From assembly GCA_029265315.1 (NCBI GenBank), contig JAJUJM010000001.1, forward strand, positions 1 through 42,492: DNA of 42,492 nt, given 5' to 3'. This document shows positions 15,562 to 23,162 of the stretch, piece by piece (positions within the stretch are counted from its first letter, which is position 1; every line of letters begins with the position of its first letter). Source of the stretch: Actinomycetota bacterium (GTDB lineage Bacteria > Actinomycetota > Coriobacteriia > Anaerosomatales > PHET01). The position numbers and the translations under genes are program-made. The notes below the pieces were generated by a model. That model saw nothing but the letters and a program-made list of their open reading frames with translations. It did no database searches and was not told the origin of the DNA.

Positions 15562-16065
15562 ATGATCATCCTCGGCATCGATCCGGGGCTCGCTGACACG
15601 GGATGGGCCGTCGTGCGCACGCGTGGTTCGGCATGCGAGGCGCTCTCGTACGGCTGCGTCACCACCCATGCGGATGAGCCGTTGGCTGCGCGACTGGCGT
15701 CCATACACAGTGAGTTGCGCGCAGTGGTTGAGCGGTGGGGCCCGGACGCCTGTGCCGTGGAAAGCGTCTACTTCGGCACCAATGCCAAGAGCGCCTTCGC
15801 CACCGGCCAAGCGCGCGGTGTGGCCCTGCTCGCGACGGCGGGCCTCGGTATCGAGCTCGCCGAGTACTCGCCGGTGCAGGTGAAGAGCGTCGTCGTCGGC
15901 TCGGGCACGGCCGACAAGCGCCAGGTCACCTTCATGGTTCGCGCGGTCCTGAAGCTCGATCACGACCCGACACCCGACCACGCTGCTGACGCTCTCGCCG
16001 TCGCGGTCACACATGCGCGGCTGGCCGCCCATCAACGTCTGGTATCGGGGGCGGTGGCCCGTTGA
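15562..16065 (+). CDS. ruvC: Holliday junction resolvase RuvC
   Basis: RuvC cuts Holliday junctions after RuvAB branch migration. The 167-residue protein begins IILGIDPGLADTG with catalytic Asp7. The second acidic site is in CAVESVYFG, and the C-terminal HDPTPDHAADALAVA holds the final aspartates. ATG 15562 is chosen over ATG 15538 because GGGAGGG (15547-15553) lies 8 nt upstream and the family begins with MxILGIDPG. The stop overlaps the ruvA start by 4 bp. The LexA-type box upstream implies SOS induction. Confidence 0.96.
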   Translation: MIILGIDPGLADTGWAVVRTRGSACEALSYGCVTTHADEPLAARLASIHSELRAVVERWGPDACAVESVYFGTNAKSAFATGQARGVALLATAGLGIELAEYSPVQVKSVVVGSGTADKRQVTFMVRAVLKLDHDPTPDHAADALAVAVTHARLAAHQRLVSGAVAR

Positions 16066-16652
16066 TCGCTCATCTGTCCGGGCGCATCATCGCTCGAGGT
16101 GCGACCTTCGCGATCATGGATGTGCACGGCGTGGGGTTCAGGCTCCTGATGAGCACTCCAACGCTGTCGACGCTACCGGCAGACGGGTCCGAAGCGCGCG
16201 TGTTCACCCATCTGCACGTCCGCGAAGACGAACTCACGCTCTATGGGTTCGCGACCCAGGATGAACGCGAGGCGTTCGAGGCTCTTCTCGGGGTGTCCGG
16301 TGTCGGCCCGAAGGTGGCGCTGGGGGTGCTCTCAGCGCTCTCACCTGACGAACTCGCTCAGGCCGTGACCACCCAGGACGTCGCTCTCATCTCGAGCGTC
16401 CCCGGCATCGGGTCCAAGACCGCGCAGCGCATCATCGTGGACCTTGCCGGGAGGTTACCGACCGAGGCTGCGGCGAGTGCGGACACAGCCGCGCGGCGGG
16501 GCGCCAACCCCGCTGTGACCGAGGTCCGCGAGGCGCTCCTCGGCATGGGCTTCAGTGCCGCCGAAACCGCCCAGGCCATCAGCGGTGCGTCCGGTGACAC
16601 CGCCGCCGAGCTCCTCCGTTCGGCGCTCGCCCGTCTAGGGGGTGGGCGATGA
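16062..16652 (+). CDS. ruvA: Holliday junction helicase subunit RuvA
   Basis: RuvA binds four-way junctions and loads RuvB. The 196-residue protein has an N-terminal OB domain (1-64), two helix-hairpin-helix motifs ([10 protein letters not shown] at 77-86 and [10 protein letters not shown] at 113-122) and a C-terminal RuvB-binding domain with [11 protein letters not shown]. The start is the rare TTG at 16062, overlapping the ruvC stop in TTGA, and gives the canonical N-terminus MIAHLSGRI. Both ends overlap their neighbours by 4 bp, indicating tight coupling. Confidence 0.96.
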   Translation: MIAHLSGRIIARGATFAIMDVHGVGFRLLMSTPTLSTLPADGSEARVFTHLHVREDELTLYGFATQDEREAFEALLGVSGVGPKVALGVLSALSPDELAQAVTTQDVALISSVPGIGSKTAQRIIVDLAGRLPTEAAASADTAARRGANPAVTEVREALLGMGFSAAETAQAISGASGDTAAELLRSALARLGGGR

Positions 16653-17716
16653 GTACGGTCTGGGAGGCCGGCGCGCCCGATGACCCGCAGGACGTGGAGC
16701 GGTTGGTCTCCGCTGACGTCGTCGAAGAGGACCTCGAGATCGAGCGATCGCTCCGGCCTCGACGACTTGAAGAGTACCTTGGCCAGAGCAGGGTCAAAGA
16801 CAACCTGTCCATCCTGATCGAGGCCGCCATCCAGCGCGGGGAGCCGCTCGACCATATCCTTCTGTCAGGGCCGCCGGGGCTCGGCAAGACCACACTGGCG
16901 GGTGTCATCGCGGCTGAGCTGAACGTACATCTCAAGACGACCAGTGGTCCGGCCATCGAACGCCCCGGGGACCTCGCAGCGATACTCACGAACCTCGAGC
17001 CCGGGGACGTGCTGTTCATAGACGAGATCCATCGGCTGAACCGGGTGGTCGAGGAGGTCCTCTACCCGGCGATGGAGGACTATTCGCTCGACATCGTGAT
17101 AGGGAAGGGTCCCGCTGCGCGTTCGATCCGGCTTGACCTCGCGCGTTTCACGCTTGTTGGAGCGACGACTCGGACCGGTCTGATCACAGGGCCGCTTCGC
17201 GACCGGTTCGGCATGGCGTTCCGACTGGACTACTACGGCGTCGAGGAGCTGGTGGCGATCGTCTTGCGGTCGGCCGGCATCCTCGGGGTGGCTGTGGACG
17301 AGGGCGGGGCGGCCGAGATCGCGAGGCGCAGCAGGGGCACACCACGGTTGGCGAACCGGCTGCTGAAGCGGGTGCGCGACTACGCCCAGGTCAAGCATGC
17401 GAGCGTCGTCACGGAAGATGTCGCCGCAGAGGCGCTCGCGTTCTTCCACGTGGACCACATGGGACTCGATTGGATGGACCTGCGCATCCTCACCACGCTG
17501 ACCGAGACGTTCGCCGGGCGTCCGGTGGGTCTGTCCACGCTCGCGTCCGCTACTGGCGAGGAGCCGGAGACCCTCGAGGACGTCTACGAGCCGTACCTGC
17601 TGCAGCTCGGGTTCATCGTCCGCACGCCCAAAGGGCGTCAAGCCACGGCGCGGGCGTACGACCATCTTGGGCTGCCATCGCCGATCAGCGCACCCGAACA
17701 GGGCGGACTGTTCTGA
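16649..17716 (+). CDS. ruvB: Holliday junction branch-migration ATPase RuvB
   Basis: A 355-residue AAA+ motor that drives branch migration with RuvA. Walker A GPPGLGKT is at 74-81. Walker B FIDEIHR, sensor/arginine-finger region [17 protein letters not shown] and the C-terminal winged helix ending in [13 protein letters not shown] are all intact. The ATG at 16649 overlaps the ruvA stop (ATGA). Its own stop overlaps the next gene's start (TGATG). Confidence 0.98.
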   Translation: MSTVWEAGAPDDPQDVERLVSADVVEEDLEIERSLRPRRLEEYLGQSRVKDNLSILIEAAIQRGEPLDHILLSGPPGLGKTTLAGVIAAELNVHLKTTSGPAIERPGDLAAILTNLEPGDVLFIDEIHRLNRVVEEVLYPAMEDYSLDIVIGKGPAARSIRLDLARFTLVGATTRTGLITGPLRDRFGMAFRLDYYGVEELVAIVLRSAGILGVAVDEGGAAEIARRSRGTPRLANRLLKRVRDYAQVKHASVVTEDVAAEALAFFHVDHMGLDWMDLRILTTLTETFAGRPVGLSTLASATGEEPETLEDVYEPYLLQLGFIVRTPKGRQATARAYDHLGLPSPISAPEQGGLF

Positions 17717-18045
17717 TGGCCGTGGACCCGGTCGAACTCGAGCGCGAGCTGGACAAGGGGTCGGGAGCACCCCTTCCTCCCAACCGTCCACAGGGTCTGC
17801 TCGGCGACACGGGGCTGCAACTGACCAAGGTGGACGACTGGGCTCCCGACGGGACCGCCGGCCTGTCCCAGGAGAGCGACGGGGGAGTGGTGCTCTTAGG
17901 CATCATCCTCGCCTATCTGCTCTTCTTCCCGCTCGCATTCTTGATCCTCTGGCGAACGCCGGTGCTGGATGTCCGCCGCAAGGTCGCCTTGGGAGTGCTC
18001 ATGCTGTGCGGTCTCGTCGCGGCGGGAACACTCCTCTTCCGTTGA
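17716..18045 (+). CDS. Two-helix membrane protein coupled to ruvB, unknown function
   Basis: The 109-residue protein has a polar, proline-rich N-terminal domain (1-55) followed by two predicted transmembrane helices (57-79 and 90-108) joined by a short loop (RTPVLDVRRK). Its ATG shares a base with the ruvB stop codon (TGATG), so it is almost certainly translated with ruvB and would share SOS control. No family was recognised. The position could be accidental operon hitch-hiking or reflect a membrane link for repair. Confidence 0.72.
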   Translation: MAVDPVELERELDKGSGAPLPPNRPQGLLGDTGLQLTKVDDWAPDGTAGLSQESDGGVVLLGIILAYLLFFPLAFLILWRTPVLDVRRKVALGVLMLCGLVAAGTLLFR

Positions 18046-18128
18046 GGACGAACCGGAGTCGATCGGCCCCATCGTGACCGGGACGGGTCCCTTCGTGACG
18101 CTGCGATGCGTCGAGAACAATCGACCTC

Positions 18129-18160
18129 TCGACAAGTGGCGAGATATTCGCTCATACTAT
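18129..18160 (+). promoter_or_regulatory. Candidate promoter of cold-shock gene
   Basis: TCGACA (18129-18134), 18 bp, then CATACT (18153-18158); TACTAT at 18155-18160 is an alternative -10. This gives a leader of about 110 nt before the csp ATG. Confidence 0.45.
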
Positions 18161-18164
18161 CGCG

Positions 18165-18262
18165 CGGAGCCGAAAGCGGTTCCGTTGGTTTGCGGCGTAG
18201 GATTCGCGTTGGCAATCCGCGCAACGCGCGTCTCGCCGCTTTGTTTTGCCCCACAGGGGGGC
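18165..18262 (+). other. Structured 5' leader of the cold-shock gene
   Basis: Three elements are seen. The first is an 8-bp hairpin with an AAAG loop (18165-18172/18177-18184, one G-U). The second is a pair of mutually exclusive helices: GGATT/AATCC (18200-18204/18214-18218) against CGCGTTG/CAACGCG (18205-18211/18222-18228). The third is GCCCC-ACA-GGGGGC, 18248-18262, close to the ribosome site. Cold-shock leaders of other bacteria act as temperature-sensitive RNA switches. Function here is inferred. Confidence 0.45.
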
Positions 18263-18278
18263 GGAAAGTAGGGTTTGC

Positions 18279-18482
18279 ATGGCTACCGGTACCGTCAAGT
18301 GGTTCAACCCGGACAAGGGCTACGGCTTCATCGAGCGTGAAGGTGGCGACGATCTGTTCGTCCACTTCAGCGAGATCCAGGGTGAAGGCTTCAAGACCCT
18401 CGATGAGGGTCAGGCCGTCGAGTTCGACGTCACCCAGGGCCGTAACGGCAAGGATCAGGCGAGCAACGTTCGCAAGCTCTAG
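18279..18482 (+). CDS. cspA: Cold-shock domain protein
   Basis: A 67-residue single cold-shock domain that binds single-stranded RNA/DNA as an RNA chaperone. It has RNP1 KGYGFIER (16-23), RNP2 DLFVHFS and the family N-terminus [13 protein letters not shown] 18279 is selected from that N-terminus. The ribosome site is modest (AGTAGGG at 6 nt). It is monocistronic, with its own promoter, a long leader and a strong terminator. The symbol follows family usage, not proven orthology. Confidence 0.95.
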   Translation: MATGTVKWFNPDKGYGFIEREGGDDLFVHFSEIQGEGFKTLDEGQAVEFDVTQGRNGKDQASNVRKL

Positions 18483-18519
18483 CCGACGAGCCACAACGGC
18501 GTTTGAATGACGCACGTGA

Positions 18520-18546
18520 GGGGCGGTCCCACCGGGACCGCCCCTT
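18520..18546 (+). terminator. Terminator of cold-shock gene
   Basis: GGGGCGGTCC (18520-18529) pairs with GGACCGCCCC (18535-18544) over 10 bp around a 5-nt loop; TTCGTCG follows. Confidence 0.85.
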
Positions 18547-18634
18547 CGTCGTATAGCACCGGGCCTTCGGCGCCGGGCCTTCACGGCGTTTGGCGCGAAC
18601 AGCTTCTCGCAGCAGAGAAACGAGGGGGTGTGAG

Positions 18635-19747
18635 GTGTCGCGGCGCGGCGTTCGTCCGCTCAGGGTCGAGCCTCTATGGGTCAGGGTGGATGCGAACAGG
18701 ACCAAGCTGGTCGTGTTCGTCGTCCTGTTCGTGGCGGGCTCTGCTGTGCTTCTCGAACTGGCGATGATCGTGCTGCCTGGGACCTTGCTCTCGCTACTCG
18801 CGGCCGATGTGGAGGCGTACTTCTCCCGGTTCGCCGTGGTTGTGGCAGTGACGTTCGGATCGGTCCTGGCGATTGGCGCGCTGATCGCCGCCGTTCAGCT
18901 GTCGAATGCCGAGGACTGGGTGAGGTCGCGGTTCCGTGGGCGCGATCTAGCCGATGGCGAGGCGCCGGCGTTGGTCGCTGCGGTGACCGACATGGCCATC
19001 GCAGCGGGCCTTCCCGAAACGCCTCGCATCATCGTGCTCGAGGGGGCGGAACCTGATTCGGTCAACGCATTGGCGGTCGGAACCACGCGGTCCAAACCCG
19101 TGATCGGGGTCACGCCGGGACTTCTGGCGGTCATGAGCGAGGGTGAGCTGCGGGCGGTGGCGGCCACCCTCGTCGCCAGAATCGTGGCAGGCGACATCAT
19201 GTTCGGCACCGCCTTGGCTGCCTTGATGGGTCCCATCCGGGCGATACGGGAGTTCAACACCGCAGCGGGAGGCGTGGCCGCCGCCGCGGCTGACGCGGGG
19301 TGCGCCGACTCCGGATGCGTGGGTGACGGTTGCACGGACTCCGGTTGCAGTGGATGCCTCGACCTTGGAGACGCGGATTCGAGCGGGTGTCTTGGGGCAC
19401 TCGGCATCGCCGTGTTCCTGGCGGTGGTCGCGGCGCTCACGTACGTTGCCGTGGTGTCCGCCGCATGGATCGTGACCCTGTGGGGACGGGTGCTGCACCG
19501 GACGACGTATGAGAAGGCAGACGCGGAAGGGATGCTTCTGCTCAAGGACCCCGCTTCCATGCTGTCAGCGCTGTCCAAGGCATCGAGGACCTCGAACCTG
19601 GTTGCGGATGGAGACTCGAGTTACGACGGTATCTTCTACGTAGCCACCAGTGGCACGGCTCAGGTGGAGAAAGCGGAGCGCAGACGCCATGACCGTCTTC
19701 GTGAGGTCGTGGGCACCGAGGGCATCGCAGCTGAACCGTTGTCGTGA
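18635..19747 (+). CDS. HtpX-like M48 family protein lacking the HExxH motif (pseudo-protease)
   Basis: The 370-residue membrane protein resembles HtpX/Ste24 peptidases. It has two N-terminal helices (about 23-45, 66-88), a cytosolic part with LPETPRIIVLEGAEPDSVNALAVG (126-149) and VIGVTPGLL, then SEGELRAVAAT. Exactly where HExxH is expected the sequence reads T178-L-V-A-R182, so both zinc histidines and the catalytic Glu are absent. The third-ligand region TYEKADAEG (E293) survives. An insertion at 222-252 has GC dipeptides spaced five residues apart (C223, C228, C233, C238, then C241, C252), followed by another membrane helix (256-283). GTG 18635 follows GAGGGGG. It is probably a degenerate, non-proteolytic member, or it binds metal through the cysteine loop. 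The next gene begins 28 bp downstream. Confidence 0.8.
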   Translation: MSRRGVRPLRVEPLWVRVDANRTKLVVFVVLFVAGSAVLLELAMIVLPGTLLSLLAADVEAYFSRFAVVVAVTFGSVLAIGALIAAVQLSNAEDWVRSRFRGRDLADGEAPALVAAVTDMAIAAGLPETPRIIVLEGAEPDSVNALAVGTTRSKPVIGVTPGLLAVMSEGELRAVAATLVARIVAGDIMFGTALAALMGPIRAIREFNTAAGGVAAAAADAGCADSGCVGDGCTDSGCSGCLDLGDADSSGCLGALGIAVFLAVVAALTYVAVVSAAWIVTLWGRVLHRTTYEKADAEGMLLLKDPASMLSALSKASRTSNLVADGDSSYDGIFYVATSGTAQVEKAERRRHDRLREVVGTEGIAAEPLS

Positions 19748-19775
19748 CCCTCGACACGGCGTGGAAGGCTCAGGT

Positions 19776-20135
19776 GTGCAGTACCAGTCCGACTACATCC
19801 TGAGGCTGATCGAGCAGATGGGCTCACTCATACGCTCGGCTCTCGCACGCATCGGGGTCGGCGGAGGAGACGCCGAGTCGCTCGAAGAGGTCGAGCGCGC
19901 GGTCGGGCTCGCGTTGGAGCTCGAACCCGAGGTGGCACGGAGACTGTCGCCGGACTCGCTGGCGTCGCTCATCGAGATCGGTATGACGGATGATCGCGTG
20001 CTCGAGCTCGTCGTGCAGGCGTTGGAGGTCGAGGCCGAGATCCTGGAGCGCAATGGCGAGATCATCGATGCGAGACTGAGGCGCGCGCAGGCCGACGCCG
20101 TGCGCGCGCTGCTCGATCCCGAACGGGCGAACTGA
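19776..20135 (+). CDS. Small helical protein, possibly DUF6483-like
   Basis: The 119-residue protein is predicted all-helical, with an N-terminal QSDYILRLIEQMG segment that resembles the start of DUF6483-type proteins; this is a weak recognition. The rest is rich in Leu, Glu and Ala (TPR-like or coiled coil). GTG 19776 has GGAAGG (19763-19768) at 7 nt. It follows the HtpX-like gene by 28 bp and is probably co-transcribed with it. No catalytic motif is visible. Cytosolic. Confidence 0.65.
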   Translation: MQYQSDYILRLIEQMGSLIRSALARIGVGGGDAESLEEVERAVGLALELEPEVARRLSPDSLASLIEIGMTDDRVLELVVQALEVEAEILERNGEIIDARLRRAQADAVRALLDPERAN

Positions 20136-20152
20136 CACCGCTTCACAGGAGG

Positions 20153-20166
20153 GGGCGCTTTCGCCC
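20153..20166. terminator. Small hairpin between convergent genes
   Basis: GGGCG-CTTT-CGCCC, 5 bp, in the 93-bp gap before the convergent superoxide reductase gene. Weak candidate. Confidence 0.3.
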
Positions 20167-20228
20167 TGCCAGAACGAGGGCGTTCGGCCGTCACGCCGGA
20201 TCGGTTGTGCTCGGCGCGGTGTCTCGCG

Positions 20229-20579
20229 CTACGGCGCCACCGTCTCGGCGACCCAGATACCGTGCAGGTTGCAGCTCTCCATGGCCTCGATGGCCGTGCC
20301 CGGCTCGACCCGGAGAACACACGATACCTCCGGGTCCGTGGCAACCGCGGAGAGGTCGAACCTGGCCACGGGAACGCCTGCCGCGTGCACGGCGATCCAC
20401 TCGATGAAGTGGTCCGGCAGGTTGGGGTGCGATACGTAGTGGCCTACCTTGACCGTCACGCGCACGGTATCGCCGTCTCGCACACACTCGATGTACGGGG
20501 TGTGCTTCTTCTCGAAATCCCCGGCTGCTTCGAGGTCGGCGACCTTGTTGATTCCGGCGAGAATCGGGGCATCGCTCAT
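20229..20579 (-). CDS. Superoxide reductase (neelaredoxin-type)
   Basis: The 116-residue protein reduces superoxide to peroxide at a mononuclear Fe(His)4Cys centre, a common defence in anaerobes. Ligand candidates are H26 (KKHTP), H51 and H57 (SHPNLPDHFIEW), C103 and H106 (ESCNLHGIW). Their spacing matches the family (6 residues between the middle histidines, CxxH at the end). There is no N-terminal desulforedoxin FeCys4 domain, so it is the one-iron class. The usual Glu of EKH is Lys here: it reads EKKH, with Glu23 one place earlier. ATG 20579 follows GGGAGGG at 9 nt on the minus strand. Monocistronic, divergent from the hydrolase gene. Confidence 0.9.
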   Translation of the reverse strand: MSDAPILAGINKVADLEAAGDFEKKHTPYIECVRDGDTVRVTVKVGHYVSHPNLPDHFIEWIAVHAAGVPVARFDLSAVATDPEVSCVLRVEPGTAIEAMESCNLHGIWVAETVAP

Positions 20580-20638
20580 GTGGTGGTCCCTCCCGTGTCA
20601 TTCGTGGTCCGATCACCGGCCGTTCGCCGGCTTCACTG

Positions 20639-20668
20639 TTCTTACCCGTATGCGTACGTCGCTAGAAT
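20639..20668 (+). promoter_or_regulatory. Candidate promoter of isochorismatase-type gene
   Basis: TTCTTA (20639-20644), 18 bp, TAGAAT (20663-20668), about 66 bp before the ATG at 20734. Confidence 0.45.
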
Positions 20669-20733
20669 CGGCCCTACGGTACGGTTCGGGGATCTCCAAG
20701 CGCCTCGATGCGCTCGACGAAGGGACCTTCTCC

Positions 20734-21333
20734 ATGCTGCCAGCACTCAGTGCCGCGTCTTCCAAGGACGGCGTGCTCATCATCATCGACATCCAGGATC
20801 GGCTCGCCGCCGTCATGGAGAGGCGCGAAGAGGTGGTCGCGACTGCGGGCCTGTTGATCAGGAGCGCCGCCATCGTCGGGATGCCGATCGTGGTCACTCG
20901 CCAGTATCCGCAAGGTCTGGGCGATACCCACGCGGCTGTCACGACGGTCTTGGACGAGGTGATCGACCAAGGCGCGACGGTCCAGGTCGTCGACAAGATG
21001 AGTTTCGATTGCATGGCCGAGTCCGGTTTCGTCGAGGCTGTATGTGCGACGGGGCGCAAGCAGCTTCTCATCGCCGGCATGGAGACGCACATCTGCGTCA
21101 CGCAGACGGCTCTGTCGGGGCTCAAGGAGGGTTTCGATGTCCACTTGGTTGCCGACGCGTGCTGCAGCCGTCGTCCATACAGTCACGACATGGCCATCGC
21201 TCGCTTGACCGCGGCCGGCGCCTCGGTGACGCTGGCCGAGTCGGTGGCCTACGAGCTCGTGGGTCGGGCGGGCACGCCTGAGTTCAAACGGCTGCTCGCG
21301 GCGGTCAAGCTGGCCGACGCCGCTCGCTGTTAG
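20734..21333 (+). CDS. Isochorismatase-family cysteine hydrolase
   Basis: The 199-residue protein has the complete cysteine-hydrolase triad: Asp19 (IIIDIQD), Lys88 (VVDKMSFD) and nucleophile Cys121 (METHICVTQTA). The preceding cis-peptide region GMETH is also present. Members hydrolyse amide or ether-type bonds in substrates such as nicotinamide, ureidoacrylate or isochorismate; nothing here fixes the substrate. ATG 20734 is supported by GAAGGGA (20719-20725) at 8 nt and by the family N-terminus. Cytosolic. fhs follows after 58 bp but appears to have its own -10 box. Confidence 0.88.
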   Translation: MLPALSAASSKDGVLIIIDIQDRLAAVMERREEVVATAGLLIRSAAIVGMPIVVTRQYPQGLGDTHAAVTTVLDEVIDQGATVQVVDKMSFDCMAESGFVEAVCATGRKQLLIAGMETHICVTQTALSGLKEGFDVHLVADACCSRRPYSHDMAIARLTAAGASVTLAESVAYELVGRAGTPEFKRLLAAVKLADAARC

Positions 21334-21370
21334 GGTCGACCGGGGACCGAGTTGACCGCACCACGCGTGC

Positions 21371-21376
21371 TACACT
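21371..21376 (+). promoter_or_regulatory. -10 box of fhs
   Basis: TACACT (context GTGCTACACTG) ends 15 nt before the fhs ATG, so the mRNA leader would be under 10 nt. TTGACC at 21352 is too close (13 bp) to be an ideal -35. Confidence 0.5.
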
Positions 21377-21391
21377 GTGCGGGTTTCTCGC

Positions 21392-23119
21392 ATGGCAATC
21401 GACTTCAAAGGTCTGAGGCCGGACGTGTTATCGGACATCGAGATCGCGCATCAAGCCGCTCTGCGACGGATTCGAGAGGTCGCTGAGGAGATCGGCATCC
21501 TCTACGACGAACTCGAACCGTACGGCCCCTTGAAGGCCAAGGTCTCCCTCGACGTGCTGAATCGTCTGGCCGACCGTCCGGATGGACGCTTGGTGGACGT
21601 CACCGCGATCACCCCGACGCCGTTGGGGGAGGGCAAGACGCTCACGACGGTGGGTCTCGGTCAGGCGCTTCGAGCCACGGGGAGGAGTGCGGTCACCTGC
21701 ATCAGGCAGCCCTCGCTCGGTCCCGTGTTCGGCATCAAGGGAGGGGCCGCCGGCGGCGGTTACTCGCAGGTGGTTCCCATGGAGGACGTCAACCTGCACC
21801 TGACCGGTGACTTCCACGCGGTGGGAGCCGCTCACAACCTGTGCGCCGCCTTCATCGACAACCACGTCTACCACGGCAACTCCCTTGGAATCGACCCGTC
21901 CGCGATCACGTGGCGGCGTGTCGTCGACATCTCGGACCGTGCGCTCCGCGACATCGTCATAGGGCTGGGGGGCCGTGCGAACGGGGTACCCAGGGAGAGC
22001 GGGTACGACATCACGAGCGCGAGTGAGCTCATGGCGATCCTCGCCCTTGCGGACGACCTGCAGGACCTGCGCAGGCGGGTGGGCAACGTCGTCGTCGCCA
22101 CGTCACGGGACGGTCGCCCGGTGACCGCCGAGGACCTCAAGGTCGCCGGCGCGATGACCGTGCTGCTGAAGGATGCGATCAAGCCGAACCTGCTTCAAAA
22201 CCTCGAGGGTGGACCGGTCCTTGTTCACGCTGGGCCGTTCGCGAACATCGCGCACGGGAACTCGTCGGTGATAGCCGACCGGATGGGTCTGAAGCTCGCC
22301 GACTATACCGTGACGGAGTCGGGCTTCGGCGCCGACATGGGGTGCGAGAAGTTCGTCAACATCACGTGCCGGGCGAGCGGGCTTCGACCCGACTGCGCGG
22401 TCCTCGTGGCGACGGTTCGCGGCCTGAAGGCGCATTCAGGCCGTTTCGACATCCGTCCTGGTGTCCCGCTCGACCCCGCTCTCATGCAAGAGGACCTGTC
22501 GGCGCTGGAGTCGGGACTCACAAACCTCGTGAAGCACGTCGAGAACGTGCGTGCCTTCGGCACCCCGGTCGTCGTCGCCATCAACACGTTCCCCACCGAC
22601 TCCGCCGCCGAGCATGCGCTCATCGCTCGGGCGGCACTCGACGCGGGTGCGCATGCAGCGGTGACTCACACGCTGCACAGGGACGGCGGCCGTGGCGGGG
22701 CCGAGCTCGCGGACGCTGTCGCGGCAGCCTGCGAGGAACCCAGCGAGCTGCGGTTCACGTACGCTGACGATGACCCGGTCGAGCGCAAGATCGAGAAGAT
22801 CGCGACAGGTGTGTACGGGGCTGCCGGGGTCGAGTTCGCGCCCGCTGCTCGCCGTTCGATCATGTCGTTCACCCAGATGGGGTACGGTCACCTTCCGGTC
22901 TGCATGGCCAAGACCCATCTCTCGATCACGGACGACCCGAACCTGAAAGGCGCACCACAGGGATGGACGCTGCATGTCCGCGACGTGCGACTGTCTGCGG
23001 GGGCCGGGTTCCTGTACGCCTTGTGCGGTGACATCATGACCATGCCCGGCCTACCGGCGAGGCCCGCCGGCGAGCACATCGATATCGAGCCCGACGGTAC
23101 GGTGCGGGGACTCTTCTAG
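21392..23119 (+). CDS. fhs: Formate-tetrahydrofolate ligase
   Basis: The enzyme makes 10-formyl-THF from formate, THF and ATP. It serves the methyl branch of the Wood-Ljungdahl pathway and one-carbon supply. At 575 residues it is a normal length. The P-loop PTPLGEGKT is at 75-83, and the conserved IRQPSLGPVFGIKGGAAGGG region and NLHLTGDFHA follow. The C-terminal ICMAKT-type segment (CMAKTHLS) is intact. The start is taken as ATG 21392; GTG 21377 is in frame but touches the -10 box. Little ribosome site is visible, consistent with a very short leader. folD follows, supplying the next one-carbon step. Confidence 0.98.
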   Translation: MAIDFKGLRPDVLSDIEIAHQAALRRIREVAEEIGILYDELEPYGPLKAKVSLDVLNRLADRPDGRLVDVTAITPTPLGEGKTLTTVGLGQALRATGRSAVTCIRQPSLGPVFGIKGGAAGGGYSQVVPMEDVNLHLTGDFHAVGAAHNLCAAFIDNHVYHGNSLGIDPSAITWRRVVDISDRALRDIVIGLGGRANGVPRESGYDITSASELMAILALADDLQDLRRRVGNVVVATSRDGRPVTAEDLKVAGAMTVLLKDAIKPNLLQNLEGGPVLVHAGPFANIAHGNSSVIADRMGLKLADYTVTESGFGADMGCEKFVNITCRASGLRPDCAVLVATVRGLKAHSGRFDIRPGVPLDPALMQEDLSALESGLTNLVKHVENVRAFGTPVVVAINTFPTDSAAEHALIARAALDAGAHAAVTHTLHRDGGRGGAELADAVAAACEEPSELRFTYADDDPVERKIEKIATGVYGAAGVEFAPAARRSIMSFTQMGYGHLPVCMAKTHLSITDDPNLKGAPQGWTLHVRDVRLSAGAGFLYALCGDIMTMPGLPARPAGEHIDIEPDGTVRGLF

Positions 23120-23162
23120 ACGGGTGTCGTGGACGCGTGGCGTCGGAGAGGATGGTTGACAG

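Noticed and set aside
14749-16035. A 428-codon minus-strand frame over yebC and ruvC
   Set aside because: It spans a strong terminator, a LexA site and two clear genes; antisense shadow.
20205-21281. A 358-codon plus-strand frame over the superoxide reductase and hydrolase genes
   Set aside because: It crosses two real genes and their promoter gap and has no domain.
21377-21391. GTG 21377 as the fhs start
   Set aside because: It directly follows the -10 box, so it would lie upstream of the expected transcription start; ATG 21392 fits the family N-terminus.
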